From the NCBI RefSeq assembly GCF_945859705.1, contig NC_079135.1, positions 15,936,501-16,000,500 on the forward strand: a stretch of DNA of 64,000 nucleotides, read 5' to 3'. This DNA comes from Episyrphus balteatus (lineage: Eukaryota; Arthropoda; Insecta; Diptera; Syrphidae). Below are positions 31,109 to 44,064 of this stretch, one piece after another (positions within the stretch are counted from its first letter, which is position 1; each line of letters starts with the position of its first letter). The notes under the pieces are model-generated. The model had not been told where the DNA came from. It did not search any database and saw nothing but the letters and a program-made list of their open reading frames with translations. Made by a program: the position numbers and the translations under genes.

Positions 31109-33945
31109 CTGTCAAAAAATTTGGACTAAAATTGCTTTTTCGTTTTTCAGTTCAGTCAAATATCATTTTAGAAATTTTACAGCAGTGCCTATAAGTTTTG
31201 TAAGCTTGCGATTTTTTGGATGTTTTAAAAATTCTAAAAAACAAAAAGCTATACAAAAAACGCTGCATTTTTCAAAATTCTTAATTTTGTATTAAGAAAA
31301 ATTTTGTTTTCCGATCAAAAAGCTGCAAATAATGGACTTTTGGCTTTTTTTTAAATGTTTGTTGTAATTAGTGTTTTTAATTTTTTTTTTTTCTTAAAAT
31401 TTTCGAATTTTTGTAAACATAAAACAATACAAAGGATTTTCTAAAAAAAATCTCTCTTAAAATTATTTTTCTTAATGAAGAAATCAAAATGTATACCTAG
31501 CTTTTTTCGCGGATACCTAAGTTCAGATATACTCTAATATCCACATAATTCTATGGTATAGTATTAAAGATATGTAATCATAGTCACACTTTCTGTAAAA
31601 ATAACTATTCCAATAGAATTACGACTGTTCCTGAGTGGAATTATACCTTTTAACATGATTACCATATGCTTAATTGTATTTATAAAAGCCACTTAAATTA
31701 ATGATCAATCAATTAATGTGACGCTTTAATGCCATTACCTGGATGAGTCCTCTAAACTAAATATCGGTAATTTAACTTAAACATCCAAATGAAACGCTAA
31801 CTTCCTGGAAATATCTACTCTACATACATCAGGGGAAATAAAATCAATGCACATCGATATAATCCAAAATACCTATTAAATGTGGTTAATTAAAATTCAC
31901 TCCAACTTATTGAGCTAATAGACATAAGATACCCTCTCCGTATTGCAGGAAATAATCCATCCAGTGAACTTATGTGGATTTGATATGCCCACTTAAACTA
32001 TTCACCATAAAATAAACCTATATAAAACCATTCGCACTATTGGCAAACACTTTGCTTTTGAACTGTTACACAATTATTCAATTTCTTAATTCACTCTTAC
32101 CGGATCCGGATGTCCTTGTCTGTATGCCATCAATGACACAAAAAAATATACAGACTTGAAGTGAAGTAATATTGAATTCGATTTGCGCCAATATCAATTC
32201 AAAATGCTATTTCCCGCAATCACTTAGTTACATTAACTGAATGTGTCAGCGTTTTAATCCTAGAAATAGAAATACAGCCAAAGAAGACACTGATACTTGT
32301 AGATACATATAAATAGAAAGAGAAGAGCAAAAACCCATATCAATACCGGATACACCTGACAGACTATTTATTTCCGATTCAATTGGAAGTTGTGTCCCTT
32401 CAACCGTAGCACACAAACAGTTAGCAATACACTCACCATCATCACAGAAAATAATATTAGGTACTCGTATAAGTCGTCGTAATTTACCTTGGTTTTTTCC
32501 TTTATTTTTCTTCCACAGAAAAGATATAGAAGACCAATACTTGTTGTTGGTATATGAGTGTGGTGTAGTATGCTATCTATAACGGAATTTGAAATTTAAT
32601 CCATTACGCTTAATGAGATTTGGGCAAGCAGGGGGGTTCAATCAAATTAACCGTTTTGGTATCTAATATCCTGTTTTGCTTAATTGTTTCAATTGTTGGT
32701 AGCAATTATATCACTCCCAAGGATATCACCATATACAAAATCAATTTCTGTTCATAAGGATAACTTATCGATAACAACTTCGGTGAATGCATTTTTTATG
32801 AAAGCAAATACGATTGATCTGTGGTATATTCTGACAATATTGTGTGTAGGTAAAATTTCATGCTTGGGATATTGAAAGACTTCCGATTAAAGCAATCCTT
32901 AAGTGAATACTTTAGAAAGTTTGAGTAGGATTACAGAATAAATCCTGTACTTAAAATTGCATAATTAAAAGCATAGTTGTTGAGAATATTTTATAAAATT
33001 TATTACTTTAGAGATTATCTCTGGTATATGGAATGCATTATATTAAAAAGTAGAAAAAGCTAATGGTAAGTAAAAAGTTAGACTTGAATGTAAATTCATT
33101 CAACAAATCATAAAAGATGATATGCAAAGGATTAAAAACTTTAGAACTATAGTAGAATTTCCACGAAAAACCTAATGAATTCTAGAATTCTAATATTCAC
33201 AGGATTAACTCTTGAAGGTAATTTTTGAATTAGCATTAAGATAATGTGGTGTAGTGCAAAAATGTTCATGTTGTTGTTTCAAACATTTCAGATTTGTAAA
33301 GTTGAAGATTTGAATATAATTTTAGCTAGAAAAGTTTTGTAGGTATTTACAATATTCTGTAAGCAAAGCTTAAGAGCATTCGAAGATAATGCATTTATTC
33401 TTACTTGTGTTTGTATGTTTATAGATCTCTTTTGGTAAATAGTTTTCTTAATATTTTTTACAATACCTAAGTAGCTATTTTATTTTCAAAACTTTGAAAA
33501 AATTCAAAAGGACGTAATTTTTTTTAAGACACGAAGAAAAATAATTGGTTTCAGTGTATATTTTGGCTGTAAACTAGTTTAACTAGTTGTAGGTACATCT
33601 GTCATGAAACCGTTTTCTTGTTTTCTGTTTCTTGTAAATGACCGATTTCTTGTAAAGCACCGTAACCATAATACATACTTATATTTTCAAAAAAAAAATT
33701 TTGAATATTATTTGTGATAAGTTGCAAATTATTTTTATAAATTTTTTTTTTTTTTTCAAAATCGATCACAGTTATTTCACCGAACGGATTTTTCAACAAA
33801 ACTTTTGAAATAATGTTTTTTTTTTTTCAAAACGGATCGATTTTTTTCAAAAAGTTTAAACAAGTTTTTTGAAAAATTAACCTTTTCAGAACGGGTAGAC
33901 GAATTTTCTAAAACTATTTGTTTTATGGATTACTAATGGGATCAG
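31109..33945. other. Unique DNA, no gene seen
   Basis: No gene or dispersed repeat is recognised. The part 31,490-32,500 has few homopolymers. The 63-codon frame at 32,684-32,875 has no recognised domain. Poly-A/T-rich sequence at 33,480-33,890 loosely resembles family A middles. Confidence 0.5.
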
Positions 33946-33946
33946 G

Positions 33947-34039
33947 TCAAAATTCTGGCTTCAAAATTCTGCTTTTTTAGCAAAAATTCTGTTTTTCAAA
34001 ATTCTGCTTTTTAAAATTCTGCTTTTCAAAATTCTGCCA
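33947..34039 (+). repeat. AAAATTCTGCTTTT minisatellite
   Basis: About six degenerate units of a CAAAATTCTGCTTTT word lie in tandem. Further AATTCTGCC and AATTCTGTA words appear at 35,422-35,440, on the other side of the foldback element. The element therefore seems to have inserted into or beside this array. Confidence 0.75.
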
Positions 34040-34047
34040 GCATTATA

Positions 34048-35401
34048 CAGGGTGTCCCAAAAGTAATGGATCAAACGAAGTATGTTAATAAGGGATCTTA
34101 AGGGCTCTCAGAATTTGGTAACTTGTTCATCCCAAATCCTTACGGTTTTCGATTTAATGCAATTCTTGTGAAATTTCGAAAAATCTCGACTTTGCAACAG
34201 TATTTTTCTTCCTGCTGCCATTATTGATTTTTGTTTTTTACAATTCTTTTACTAAATCATTGACAAATAATTAGGAACAATTAATTAATCAAAATATTTT
34301 TTTATTCCATACGCCATTTCGATGCAAATTAACTAACAGTTTCAAGTTTTATAAAAAATCAATTTTTAACTTTTATTTGAGAGCAACACCGCAAAAAAAA
34401 ATTTCTATGGTGTGAGAATGGTTTATTATTTTAAAAAGTTGCCCTGTTATTGTAGTTTTCAAAAATGTATAAAAGTTTGCAAGGTTGCAGTTAGATCGCA
34501 TAATATTACAATTTGAATTCAACAAAACAGGGTTTTTCAGAGCAAAAATACAAACAAAAATAGAGGCTTTTGTTCAAAGAAAAATAAACAAATAACAGTT
34601 AGAGAAAATGTGTTTGTTTTGTTTGTTTTTTGCTCTGAAAAACCCTGTTTTGTTGAATTCAAATTGTAATATTTTGCGATCTAACTGCAACTTTGGAAAC
34701 TTTTATACATTTTTGAAAACTACAATAACAGGGCAACTTTTTAAAATAATAAACCATTCTCACACCATAGAAATTTTTTGCTCTCAAATAAAAGTTAAAA
34801 ACTGATTTCTTATAAAACTTGAAACTGTTAGTTAATTTGCATCGAAATGGCGTATGGTATAAAAAATATTTTGATTTATTTGTTCCTAATTATTTGTTCC
34901 TAATTATTTGTCAATGATTTAGTAAACGAATTGTAAAAAACAAAAATCAAAAACTGTTGCAAAGTCGAGGTTTTTCGAAATTTCACAAGAATTGCATTAA
35001 ATCGAAAACCGTAAAGATTTGGGATGAACAAGTTACCAAATTCTGAGAGCCCTTAAGATCCCCTATTACTGTTGCAAAGTCGAGGTTTTTCGAAATTTCA
35101 CAAGAATTGCATTAAATCCAAAACCGTAAAGATTTGTTGCAAAGTCGAGGTTTTTCGAAATTTCACAAGAATTGCATTAAATCGAAAACCGTAAAGATTT
35201 GGGATGAACAAGTTACCAAATTCTGAGAGCCCTTAAGATCCCCTATTACTGTTGCAAAGTCGAGGTTTTTCGAAATTTCACAAGAATTGCATTAAATCGA
35301 AAACCGTAAAGATTTGGGATGAACAAGTTACCAAATTCTGAGAGCCCTTAAGATCCCCTATTAACATACTTCGTTTGATCCATTACTTTTGGGACACCCT
35401 G
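34048..35401. mobile_element. TA-flanked foldback element with an expanded right arm
   Basis: CAGGGTGTCCCAAAAGTAAT at 34,048 is mirrored by its exact complement ending at 35,401, and TA flanks both ends (34,046-34,047 and 35,402-35,403). The left arm (34,048 to about 34,560) pairs over nearly its full length with the right arm (about 34,614-35,401) around a loop of roughly 50 bp. The right arm is longer because one segment is present four times (34,956-35,365). TA duplication and the lack of a gene fit a Tc1/mariner-type miniature element, though the superfamily is inference. A one-armed copy lies at 44,065-44,336. Confidence 0.85.
34956..35365 (+). repeat. 115-bp tandem duplication within the foldback arm
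   Basis: GTTGCAAAGTCGAGGTTTTT begins units at 34,956, 35,071, 35,136 and 35,251. Three units are 115 bp and the second is cut to 65 bp, ending at GATTTG. The only opposite copy in the left arm is single, so the expansion followed formation of the hairpin. Units are almost identical, which implies a recent event or homogenisation. Confidence 0.92.
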
Positions 35402-35403
35402 TA

Positions 35404-35954
35404 TTTGAACAAAAAAAAAAAATTCTGCCAATTCTGTATTTTTATAGCATTGCGCATATGCTAACGAAAAATACATTCATTAATGTAATTTAGCATTGGT
35501 ACTTTCGTAAATTTTTTTTGTTTAAGAGTCGCAAATATTTTTTAAAATGCATAAATACTGAAATTCTTTCAAATAAAATCTATATTCTAATTAGAACCGA
35601 TGTTGTTTGATACAAAATATTCCTTTTCTTATTCAATTTTTTAAATATTCATCTTTATTTGATAAATTAATAAATTTTTAATTATTTTCGGAAATGCTTA
35701 ATATTAAAAACCTTTTTTTTTAATTTTTTCAAATTTATTCATTTATAAAACAAAAATTAATATGCATTCAAAGAATGTCAAATAATAAAGGTAGGTAATC
35801 AAATTAGTGTTTGGAAAATGTTAAAAAGCGCGCGCTTTTTAACATTTTCCAAACCTTTTTTTAATTTTGTGCAGAATTTTGAAAAAAAGAATTTTTTCAT
35901 TTAAGAAAAATTTGGATAAAATATTTATCCTAGAATTCAATATATGAGGTTAAC
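35404..35954. other. AT-rich spacer with a perfect palindrome
   Basis: No gene is seen. The only notable feature is the 46-bp palindrome at 35,809-35,854. Confidence 0.55.
35809..35854. repeat. Perfect 46-bp spacerless palindrome
   Basis: The left half, GTTTGGAAAATGTTAAAAAG followed by CGC, is exactly the reverse complement of the right half, with no loop. The centre is GCGCGC. A perfect palindrome of this length can extrude as a cruciform or be a fold-back assembly artefact. Confidence 0.95.
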
Positions 35955-36235
35955 CTTTAAAAAAAAAATACGACCGGGTCGCACGTACGTACTTGTTCTT
36001 ATGGAGAAAGTTGCTAATTGTTAAAGGCGTTTTTGAGAAAAAACAATCATTTCCGTTTTGGTCATAATGGCAAGTATACGAGTACCTACACCTAATTTTG
36101 GTTAAACAAAAATCAATTTTCAATTTGCCCTCTAGGAAATCACCCAAAACCCTTCTTAACTATAAAGTCTGAAGAGAATCGATTTAGTAGTTTTAGTTGA
36201 AGCATCAGTTTGTTGGAATCATCTTTATAGATTTT
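35955..36235 (+). repeat. Family A copy A5, partial with an internal deletion
   Basis: It starts ACGACCGGGTCGCACGTACG and then TACTTGTTCTTATGG. It jumps quickly to a TTTCCGTTTTGGTCATAATGG word and TTTGCCCTCTAGGAAATCAC, and fades after TCGATTTAGTAGTTTTAG. The A/T-rich middle and the TATCGCAAG end are missing, so this is an internally deleted, 3'-truncated copy. Confidence 0.65.
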
Positions 36236-37560
36236 GACTGAATTTTTTAGGGTTTATTCCTTAAAGCCAAAGAAAACATTTCAAAAGCACATATTTTTTA
36301 GTAAAATCCGCTAACTGTCATGCCTACCTTAAAACATGGTAGTTTTTTTTCAGACACTGCCGTGACAATGTTTATAAATAGTTCAGGGGCTGTATAGGTA
36401 TCTAAACTTGATTTCAGAGGTAGGCACATAGTTGAAAAAAATCACCTACTGCCACGCCTACTAACTAAAGTTTTTACTTGCTAGAATTTTAATATATTCG
36501 ATGTATTCAGATCAGATTTAAAGTTCCTCATTTACCAGACAATTTTACACAGTTAACAAAATCAGGAGATTTAAATATTTGACATGCAAGACCTGACTTT
36601 ATAAAGAAATTCTGAGTTCGTATTGAAAATTAAGGTAAAAACCTTGATACACATAAACTAATATTTTTTCACATACACTATTTTTCGAAGAAACTTTTCG
36701 ATAGCACCAGTCAGAGAGCCTTATTTATCTATTTTTAAAACAGAAAGCAATTGCTCTATATATTATGTTTACAGAAACTGTTTTTGTAAAATATTTTCAA
36801 TACTAAACATGAGTACAAACTCGATATTCTACAACTCTTTCCATTTTGTTCGAAACACGATAAATAAATAAAAAATAATAAGTATACGCCCGAGTTAATT
36901 TAAAATTGTTATTGAAATTTTTCACAATTTTTTATTTATGTTATTATTGTCATCCAAAAAAATACATTGTCAATCAAAACGTATCACCAAACTTTTTTAT
37001 AATTTCCATTTCAACAGAAAAAATTCAATGTCACCCTAATGTGCAAAGAATAAAGAACTCATTCACACAAAAGACATGTCATCTTGTAGCTGCTGTCAAT
37101 CAGCGCATAAATGTATTATTCCTTAAAACCAGATTTGCCATTTCATCATCCAATCTATTTACAGTCATCTCAATAATCCAATAGACTGTTCTTTCTGACA
37201 GACAAAATCCTTTATCCAATATAATTCACAGTCATTCAGGTGAAGAATTGTAGGTAGGTGGTGTGTTTAAGTTCAAAGACCGATTATGTTTCAACAACAC
37301 ACAATCGGCTTAAAATAAAAATAAAAATGAAAATAATATTTAAGCATAACACTTTTAGTCAATTTTATCAGACTTGACAGAGAGGGAAAACAACTTTTTC
37401 CGTTCAAAGTCGTCAAATGTGTATAGTCGTTATGTTGTTTGACCCCTGAGACTAGTGCTATTGCACTATATTGCTTATTCCAACCCAGTTATTTTCTGTC
37501 ATTTCAATGTAACATAAAACCCCATCTTAGCCATTTTTCAGACTTTGCACCTCATGTTCA
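36236..37560. other. Unique AT-rich DNA, no gene seen
   Basis: No gene is recognised. The 92-codon plus frame at 36,906-37,184 shows no domain. Confidence 0.5.
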
Positions 37561-38000
37561 GGAAAAATGAACAGAAAAAAAAAAAAAAAAAATATCAACG
37601 AAATGAAAAGGGGGTCTGAGTACCGGTTGCCGGCTGTCGGTCGTGCTATATGGGGCTGTGTTCTCGATCGGCCAGGCGGATAACCATTCAGAATGCAACC
37701 GAATTAGAAAACTTCCACTTCATTTCAGGAAGCCACATAAGAGCCTTTTCTGTATCTACTCTGATGCACTTACAAGCACATGTAGCTTGTGTGCTTGCTC
37801 GGAGCTGTGTATGTGTGTGTGTAAAGGTTCTCTGTGGAAATTGTGTAAGTGCCCCATTAATGCGATATGCAATGGTATTGCAGGTCAGTTGTAGCCATCA
37901 GGCCCGTTTCCCATTCATAGAAAAGCAGTTGAACCAGCTCCAACAATATCACCACTCGACCCGTTCTTTGTGTTGAACTCAAGATTTTTTTTTCTCAATT
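37561..38000. other. Higher-GC unique segment, possible regulatory DNA or exon
   Basis: After a poly-A run (37,575-37,592) the sequence is markedly less AT-rich. Two overlapping plus-strand frames (37,643-37,894 and 37,650-37,976) contain short Cys/Val runs from TGTG repeats and no recognisable domain. A CCCCATTAATGCGATATGCA word lies near 37,852. It is a candidate for conserved noncoding sequence. Confidence 0.25.
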
Positions 38001-38870
38001 TTTTTTTTTTTTTTGTGAAGAATTTACCATTTCCGTTCAAAATGAAGTTATTCTATGGGAAAGGGCCAGTTTTACTAGAATTGAATCCCTTTTTTTGTGT
38101 GAAGCTTCTTTCTGGGGTGTCCTGCGGTTAGTGGGGACATATTATATCTTCTACCGTAAAAAACTGGAACGCAAATGGAATAAAGTTTGTGGATGTTCTG
38201 TTCGACTTTTGGGTAAAGTGATATACGAAAGAGACATATACCACATGCATTATGCTTCACTTTGAGTCGAACAAGTGGTAAAGAAGGAGTTTTTTTTTTT
38301 TGTATACCAGCATTTGAACATAAATGTCCTTAGTATTTCTCTATGGACTATGGCATGGTATAGAGATAGAGAATGGCCTGAAAAAAGAAAACTATAGAAG
38401 GAAGAAAAGACTCATTGTTCTTTTGCAAGTTGTTCAGTATATGTTCTTGGTGAATGCGGCAGACCAACTTTCAGAACAATCATTATATGCCATACAATAT
38501 AGCAAAAACCATGACAGTGCGGAGTCTTTATATTATGGACATTGAATTGGACATTTTGAACACAACAATGTGTCGATGTTTTTCTGCTGAATATGGAAGG
38601 AAACTTTTTATATTTTTTTGTATTACATATTGTGTGTTCAAAAGATTGACTTATTGCAAAAGAAATACTGAATTTGGTGATTTATTTATGGAATTCATCT
38701 GTAAACTTTTTTATTGATAATTGAAATATTCCTATGAAATATTTAAACGGATGAACGAGGGGTTTTTGGAATTATTTTTTTAGACCAAAAATAATGGAAT
38801 AAACCAATTAAATTCAAATTTAATTTGCTCAAAAATGGTTAAAAAAATTGAAATGTTAGTTTTTAAGGTC
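38001..38870. other. Unique DNA, no gene seen
   Basis: Overlapping plus-strand frames at 38,324-38,717 are short and unrecognised. No repeat was identified. Confidence 0.5.
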
Positions 38871-39500
38871 TATCTTTTATTGAAACATTTTTTTTTTTTG
38901 TTTTCGAAAATCATTATTCGGTACCTGCCATAGAACTTTTTTTTCAATCCGAATTTCATTTGATTTGATTTCAACGAAATTTTTTTGTACAAAAGCATTT
39001 AGGTATAAAGCAAAAATAAAATTTTGAAAAAATTGAATTTTGGATTGAAATATTGAATTTTCGAAAACGCGACATTGAATTCTTTTTTTTAATTGGACGT
39101 GCAAATTTGATTTAAACACTATTTTTTTTCAAACAAATTTGTATAAAAATTAGTTTTTTAAAAAAGATTTTTAAAATACTTTTTCTAAAAATGCTTCTTA
39201 ATAAAAGAAATGGTATAATACTTGTTTTATAGCTCAATTAGATTTAGAATGTTGTTTTTTGCCTTTGAAAGTATTATAGCAACTTGAACCCTTAGATCCA
39301 GTTTTTGCCACCCAATCGTGCATGTTTTTTTTAAACGTACGGTTCTTGTCATATAGAACCCTTTTCACTATGTCTAGTTTTCTCCTAAGCCACACGAGCG
39401 GTTTCAATGAAAATTTTTGTTGAAAAACGTCTTGGTTACTCAAATTTTAAAATTGAGAAAAATGCTCAAAAAATAATTTTTGGATTTAAAAGTTAATTTT
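38871..39500 (-). repeat. Family A fragment A6, degenerate
   Basis: Words in order on the plus strand match the minus-strand copies A2 and A8. They are TTTTCGAAAATCATTATTCG, a CTGCCATAGAAC word, TTTGATTTCAACGAAATTTT, AAAGCAAAAATAAAATTTTG and a CGACATTGAATTC word. A second partial pass with GGTTCTTGTCATATAGAACC follows near 39,340. Both termini are missing. Confidence 0.55.
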
Positions 39501-40129
39501 TTTTTTTTTTGAAAAATCAGTTTTTTTTTTTAAATTGATGAATGAATTTCATTGAAAGTTTGTTTTTAACTGTCAATTAATATTTTTATTTAAAACCATC
39601 TAAATTTTTTTTTAAATTTTGTACACTATAAAAAAAGCTATTTAAAAAAAAGTCCCTAATGATTTCAATAAACAATTTCTAAAATTTCTTTGTTATAAAA
39701 GAAATAAAAATCATTTAGGCCCAATTTATAACTCTCCATTATATTTTAAGTCTTCATTAAAAATTAGAAATCTGTCAAATTGTATACAATTTTTAAAATT
39801 TCCTTTTTTAAATGGCGACTTTAAATTTAATGGAGTGTGATTAAATTAAGCTTTAAGGAAACGTTCTAAAAACTTAAAAAAAAATTTATAATATTTTTTC
39901 AGTTTTTGATTTTAAAATTTTCCAAAAAGTTGTATGGATTTTTAAAAAGCGTTAATATTGCACACAACTTTTAACATAGGCGAGCATTTTATTTTTATTA
40001 GGTTTTGAGCAAAAACATTAGACAATGGAAAGCTCAAATGCATCAAAATTATACCCACTGATTTCAAAATTAGATCATAAAATAAAATACTCATTCAAGT
40101 TACACAAAGAAGTAGCAGAGAACTACTCT
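39501..40129. other. AT-rich spacer, no gene seen
   Basis: Only T- and A-rich spacer is seen here. Confidence 0.5.
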
Positions 40130-41165
40130 CAAGTAGCACAAAAGTCTAAAATACACCAAAATATTTGGTGTATTTTTTGCACTTTCGTGATATACATTTT
40201 GAATATAAAAAATACACCATTTTCTCGTACATAATAAACTCCGGTGGTTAAAAAATATACCGATTTTGATGTATAAATGGCGCTAGTGGTATATTAAATG
40301 ATCTGGTTTTTTGGTGAAAATTATCCCTTTGAAATTGAAAAATACACAATAAATCTATGGATAAAATACACCATTTAAATTATTCTGATTTAAAATTGAG
40401 CCAAAGTTTATTTTTTTACCTCAAACAGTTTGATGAATTCTAGTTCACACCATTTCTTATGAAATAAATGAAAATGAATTTTTATTCACTTTCATAATAT
40501 TGAAATAAGAAACAAATGGTTAAATATGAATTTGTTTGCCAAATTTTAAAACGAAACACATAATGTCTACTAATTTTAGATTCTACCCCGTCTAAAAATC
40601 GAGCGCTTCAAAAATGTCAGTGAATTAACGATTTTGTTTTTTCGATTTTAAAGATCAGTTTTTCAAAAATTATAATTTTTTTGTTTTTTTTACATTTTTT
40701 TAGAAGAGTTCTTTCAAAATATAATATACCGAATCGAAAAAACCAAGAATGCGGGATAATTAGGTCGATAAAATATTATTATAGTAAAATAATTAATCGA
40801 TGTCTTCTTTTTTTAAATGGCGGCCATTGAAAAATATATCGTCTCCCACTTTTGCATTGTGGTGAATTTTATGTCCACAGGGTTTACTTCCTACACCAAA
40901 GAGAGTGTACAAAATATACCGTTTTGGTTGATTTCAGAATCGAATACTTTTATGCACCATTAATGGTATATTATAAAAACAACTTATAATATAGGTGTAT
41001 TTTTTGCACTGAATCTTAAAAAAAAGTTTAAATTTTTTACAGAAAAGACAGTGGTATAATATTTATACCAATAATTTTGAGAAATACACTATATTTTTTC
41101 AATTTCCTCAATTTTACACCAAAACTAATGAATTTACACCAATTTATACACCAGTGTGCTACTTG
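40130..41165. mobile_element. Element with CAAGTAGCACA ends and internal ATACACCA repeats
   Basis: CAAGTAGCACA at 40,130-40,140 is mirrored exactly by TGTGCTACTTG at 41,155-41,165. Beyond each end lies a further, less perfect GAAGTAG(C/T)AG word, so the repeat may be longer. The word AATACACCA or its complement TGGTGTATT recurs many times inside (for example 40,150-40,180, 40,370, 40,990, 41,118 and 41,138). A matching target duplication was not found. The 1,036-bp body encodes nothing recognisable. Confidence 0.6.
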
Positions 41166-44064
41166 AGCTTCTACTACTTCTAATATACATACTTCCTTAA
41201 AAAGCGTTTCGGTTACTTGGTTTTAGCTCCAAGCTGGATAATAAAGATGCATTGAGCGTTTTGAACTTCTAATGATGTCTTAAATATTCAGCACAAGACA
41301 ACTCATCTAAGAGCAGGTCATCGTGGGACAACTCATCACATGACACAAATCAGCATACAGTTCGGTTAAAGAAAAAAAAAAAATGATTTAAATAGAATCG
41401 GGCAACCACAAAACGGCGTAATTTTCATCCTAATAAGAAATTCCTCCTAATACTAAATTATTATATGACTCCATCCATCCGTCTTAAAAAATATAAAGGA
41501 TCATTTTTTTCTTTTGTACATACCAAATCTGTATACCATTAATCTTTATTTTCTTATATACAAAAAAGAATTATTACAACACATAACACTCAATCAGCTA
41601 GAATTTATAAACCTCATCATCTCCCTCGTCACCACATTTATTATTCAAAATCCCAAAAAAAAAAAAAAGAAAATCTCAAATAAAAATGTAAAACCCGTGT
41701 CAAACACTGAATTGCATAAAAAACAAAAAATAAAAAGATGAAAATATATCCCAAAAATATAAAAACAAAAAAAAGAAACACACAGGGAAAACAGGAGGGA
41801 AAATCAACTTTTAACTGATTAGCCCGAAGGGATTTATAAAATAATAATAATCCATCGAGATAGAAGGAAAATGATACATCATTCCTTTCAACAACATTTT
41901 TGCATAAAAGATCCTCGTTTTTTTCTGCCTTCAAGGCAAGCAAAGAATCAGAAACATACACACTCATGAGGATGAGAATAAGGATATGTTATTATTTCTA
42001 CATAATCTGTCTATTGAATGACAAATTGCTGAACATTTTGACATATTTTGTCCCACAATCATTTCGATATGATTTGGGTATCTCTTCTCAATACACAGAC
42101 AAATACACACACACATACATGGTATACCTTTTATAAACAAGTAAAACAAAAGTAAAATTATTCTGACAGGATATCCGGATATATCTTATTTTCAGCCATT
42201 TATTTATATATACATACGTACAAACGGAACGTGTGTAAAATCAATCAAAATGGTAGGAAGTTTTTGGCAAATATATCTGTCAAACCAGAGTCATGGAACA
42301 TCACAGAGAGAAATACAACAACAACCAAAAAAAAAGAAGAAGGAAAAATAAATAATTGACATTGATGATGGACCTGTGAAGAAGAGAAGAATGTCATAAT
42401 TACCGCACGAATAAAATCGTCCTTTTTCGTATCCTTTACAAACACACACATACAATGAATGATATCTAATTAATTTCGTCTAGTCTAGGAGAAAATTGGA
42501 AAATTGATGAGTGTAATCAAAGTTCTCTTTGACAAAACTTTCACTAATGAGACACTTCAAGCAATCCTTTTATATTGAGAATGAAAGTAAAAAAAAAAAA
42601 GATAGGAGGTCATAATGATGATGAGGAGGATGATTATATTGACATCAACGCGGCAATTTTTGTTGAGGGCTTCGGCCTCAGTCTCAGAGGGAAGTTTAAA
42701 TGTCGCCACTGGCAATGAACTTAATAGTCAAAAAGTGTTTGGTTGCCATTGAAATGTAATGAAGAAGACTATAGCAACTATGTAATTAATGGAATATTAT
42801 GCATGAGTGACAGGACTCTTATTACTTCAATAATTGCTTCGGAGGTTGTTAATGTGAGAAATTAATTAAAATGAAAATGAAAAAAAAAAAAAAAAACATT
42901 TTTTGAACTTTATTAAAAACAAATATATTAACCTTCTGATGAAAAAAAATTGACCATAATTAGTTGGAACTTTAAAAATCGGCGATTTGAGAAGATTTTG
43001 AAAACCTACTATCTACTCTTTTATTTACTAAGTAAATGTTAAAAGGTAAAGTCCGCAAAAAAAATAAACTGGTTTTGACGACCCGCCGCCGACCGACACG
43101 ACCGACGGCTAAAAGGAAAATTCCTGTTTTTAAAATACCTTTTCGAAATCAAATTTCCAAATCGATCCTAAAAAACAAAAATAAATTGAAATCTCAATAT
43201 TTTAGAATACGCAAAGCAAGCTATAAATGCGTTCTGGTATTGAAACACAATATTTTTTAATAACTGGGGACCAAGTGAAAATTTACCAAGTTGATGTACA
43301 AGGTAATATTTTGACCTGTGATTAAAATAGTGCCTAGTCATTGAGAACACAGTCCTACCTCAGAAATTTGAACGAGGCAAAATCAAAAACAAAATCTTAA
43401 GAATAGTTGTTTTTTTACGATATTTCATGGCTGCTTTAAATCATAACTGGCAACATTTAATTTCTTTGTTAATGAAATTTGATAGGAAATTTTTCAAAAT
43501 ATTTGATAATTCAAAATTAATAAAAAACATTCAGCATTATTATTTCATGTCAGATTGGACTTTGTTTTCAAATTTTTCAAATGTTTGATATACATATCAT
43601 CACTTTTCTTCAAGAAATTTCCATACAAATGATTTAAAAAACATGTTAGACCGTACCTGTTTCCTGACTGCTGACTTTCTCGGAAACGACATAAACGATT
43701 TCAAAACAAAAAAAAAAAAAAAAACAAAAACAAAAAATTTGCAAAAAAGATTTAGTAAAATTTAATTAAAATTGAGAAAAAATTTCAAAATACATACAAA
43801 TTTTAAGAAAAAAATTCAATTTTAGGCATTTTAGGGTATGTCCATATAAAATTTCCTTTTAACTGGCCTTCCATTTTTTTTTAATTTGTTCACTATTTTG
43901 TTTAAATTGCTCTTACGATTTAAAAAAAAATTCTAAAAATTCTGTATTATACTAGAAATTTTCTGGCTTATTTTGGCTCAAATTATTTAAAACACGTTTC
44001 TTGTAATTTTAAAAACAATTTTATGTTTTATACCTACCTATAAATTTTTAAAAATATTCTTATA
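41166..44064. other. Unique DNA, no gene seen
   Basis: No gene is supported. The minus frame at 41,641-41,967 (108 codons) is dominated by poly-A-encoded Phe. A short GC-rich run lies at 43,079-43,110. Several small CA tracts occur near 42,104 and 42,440. Confidence 0.5.
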
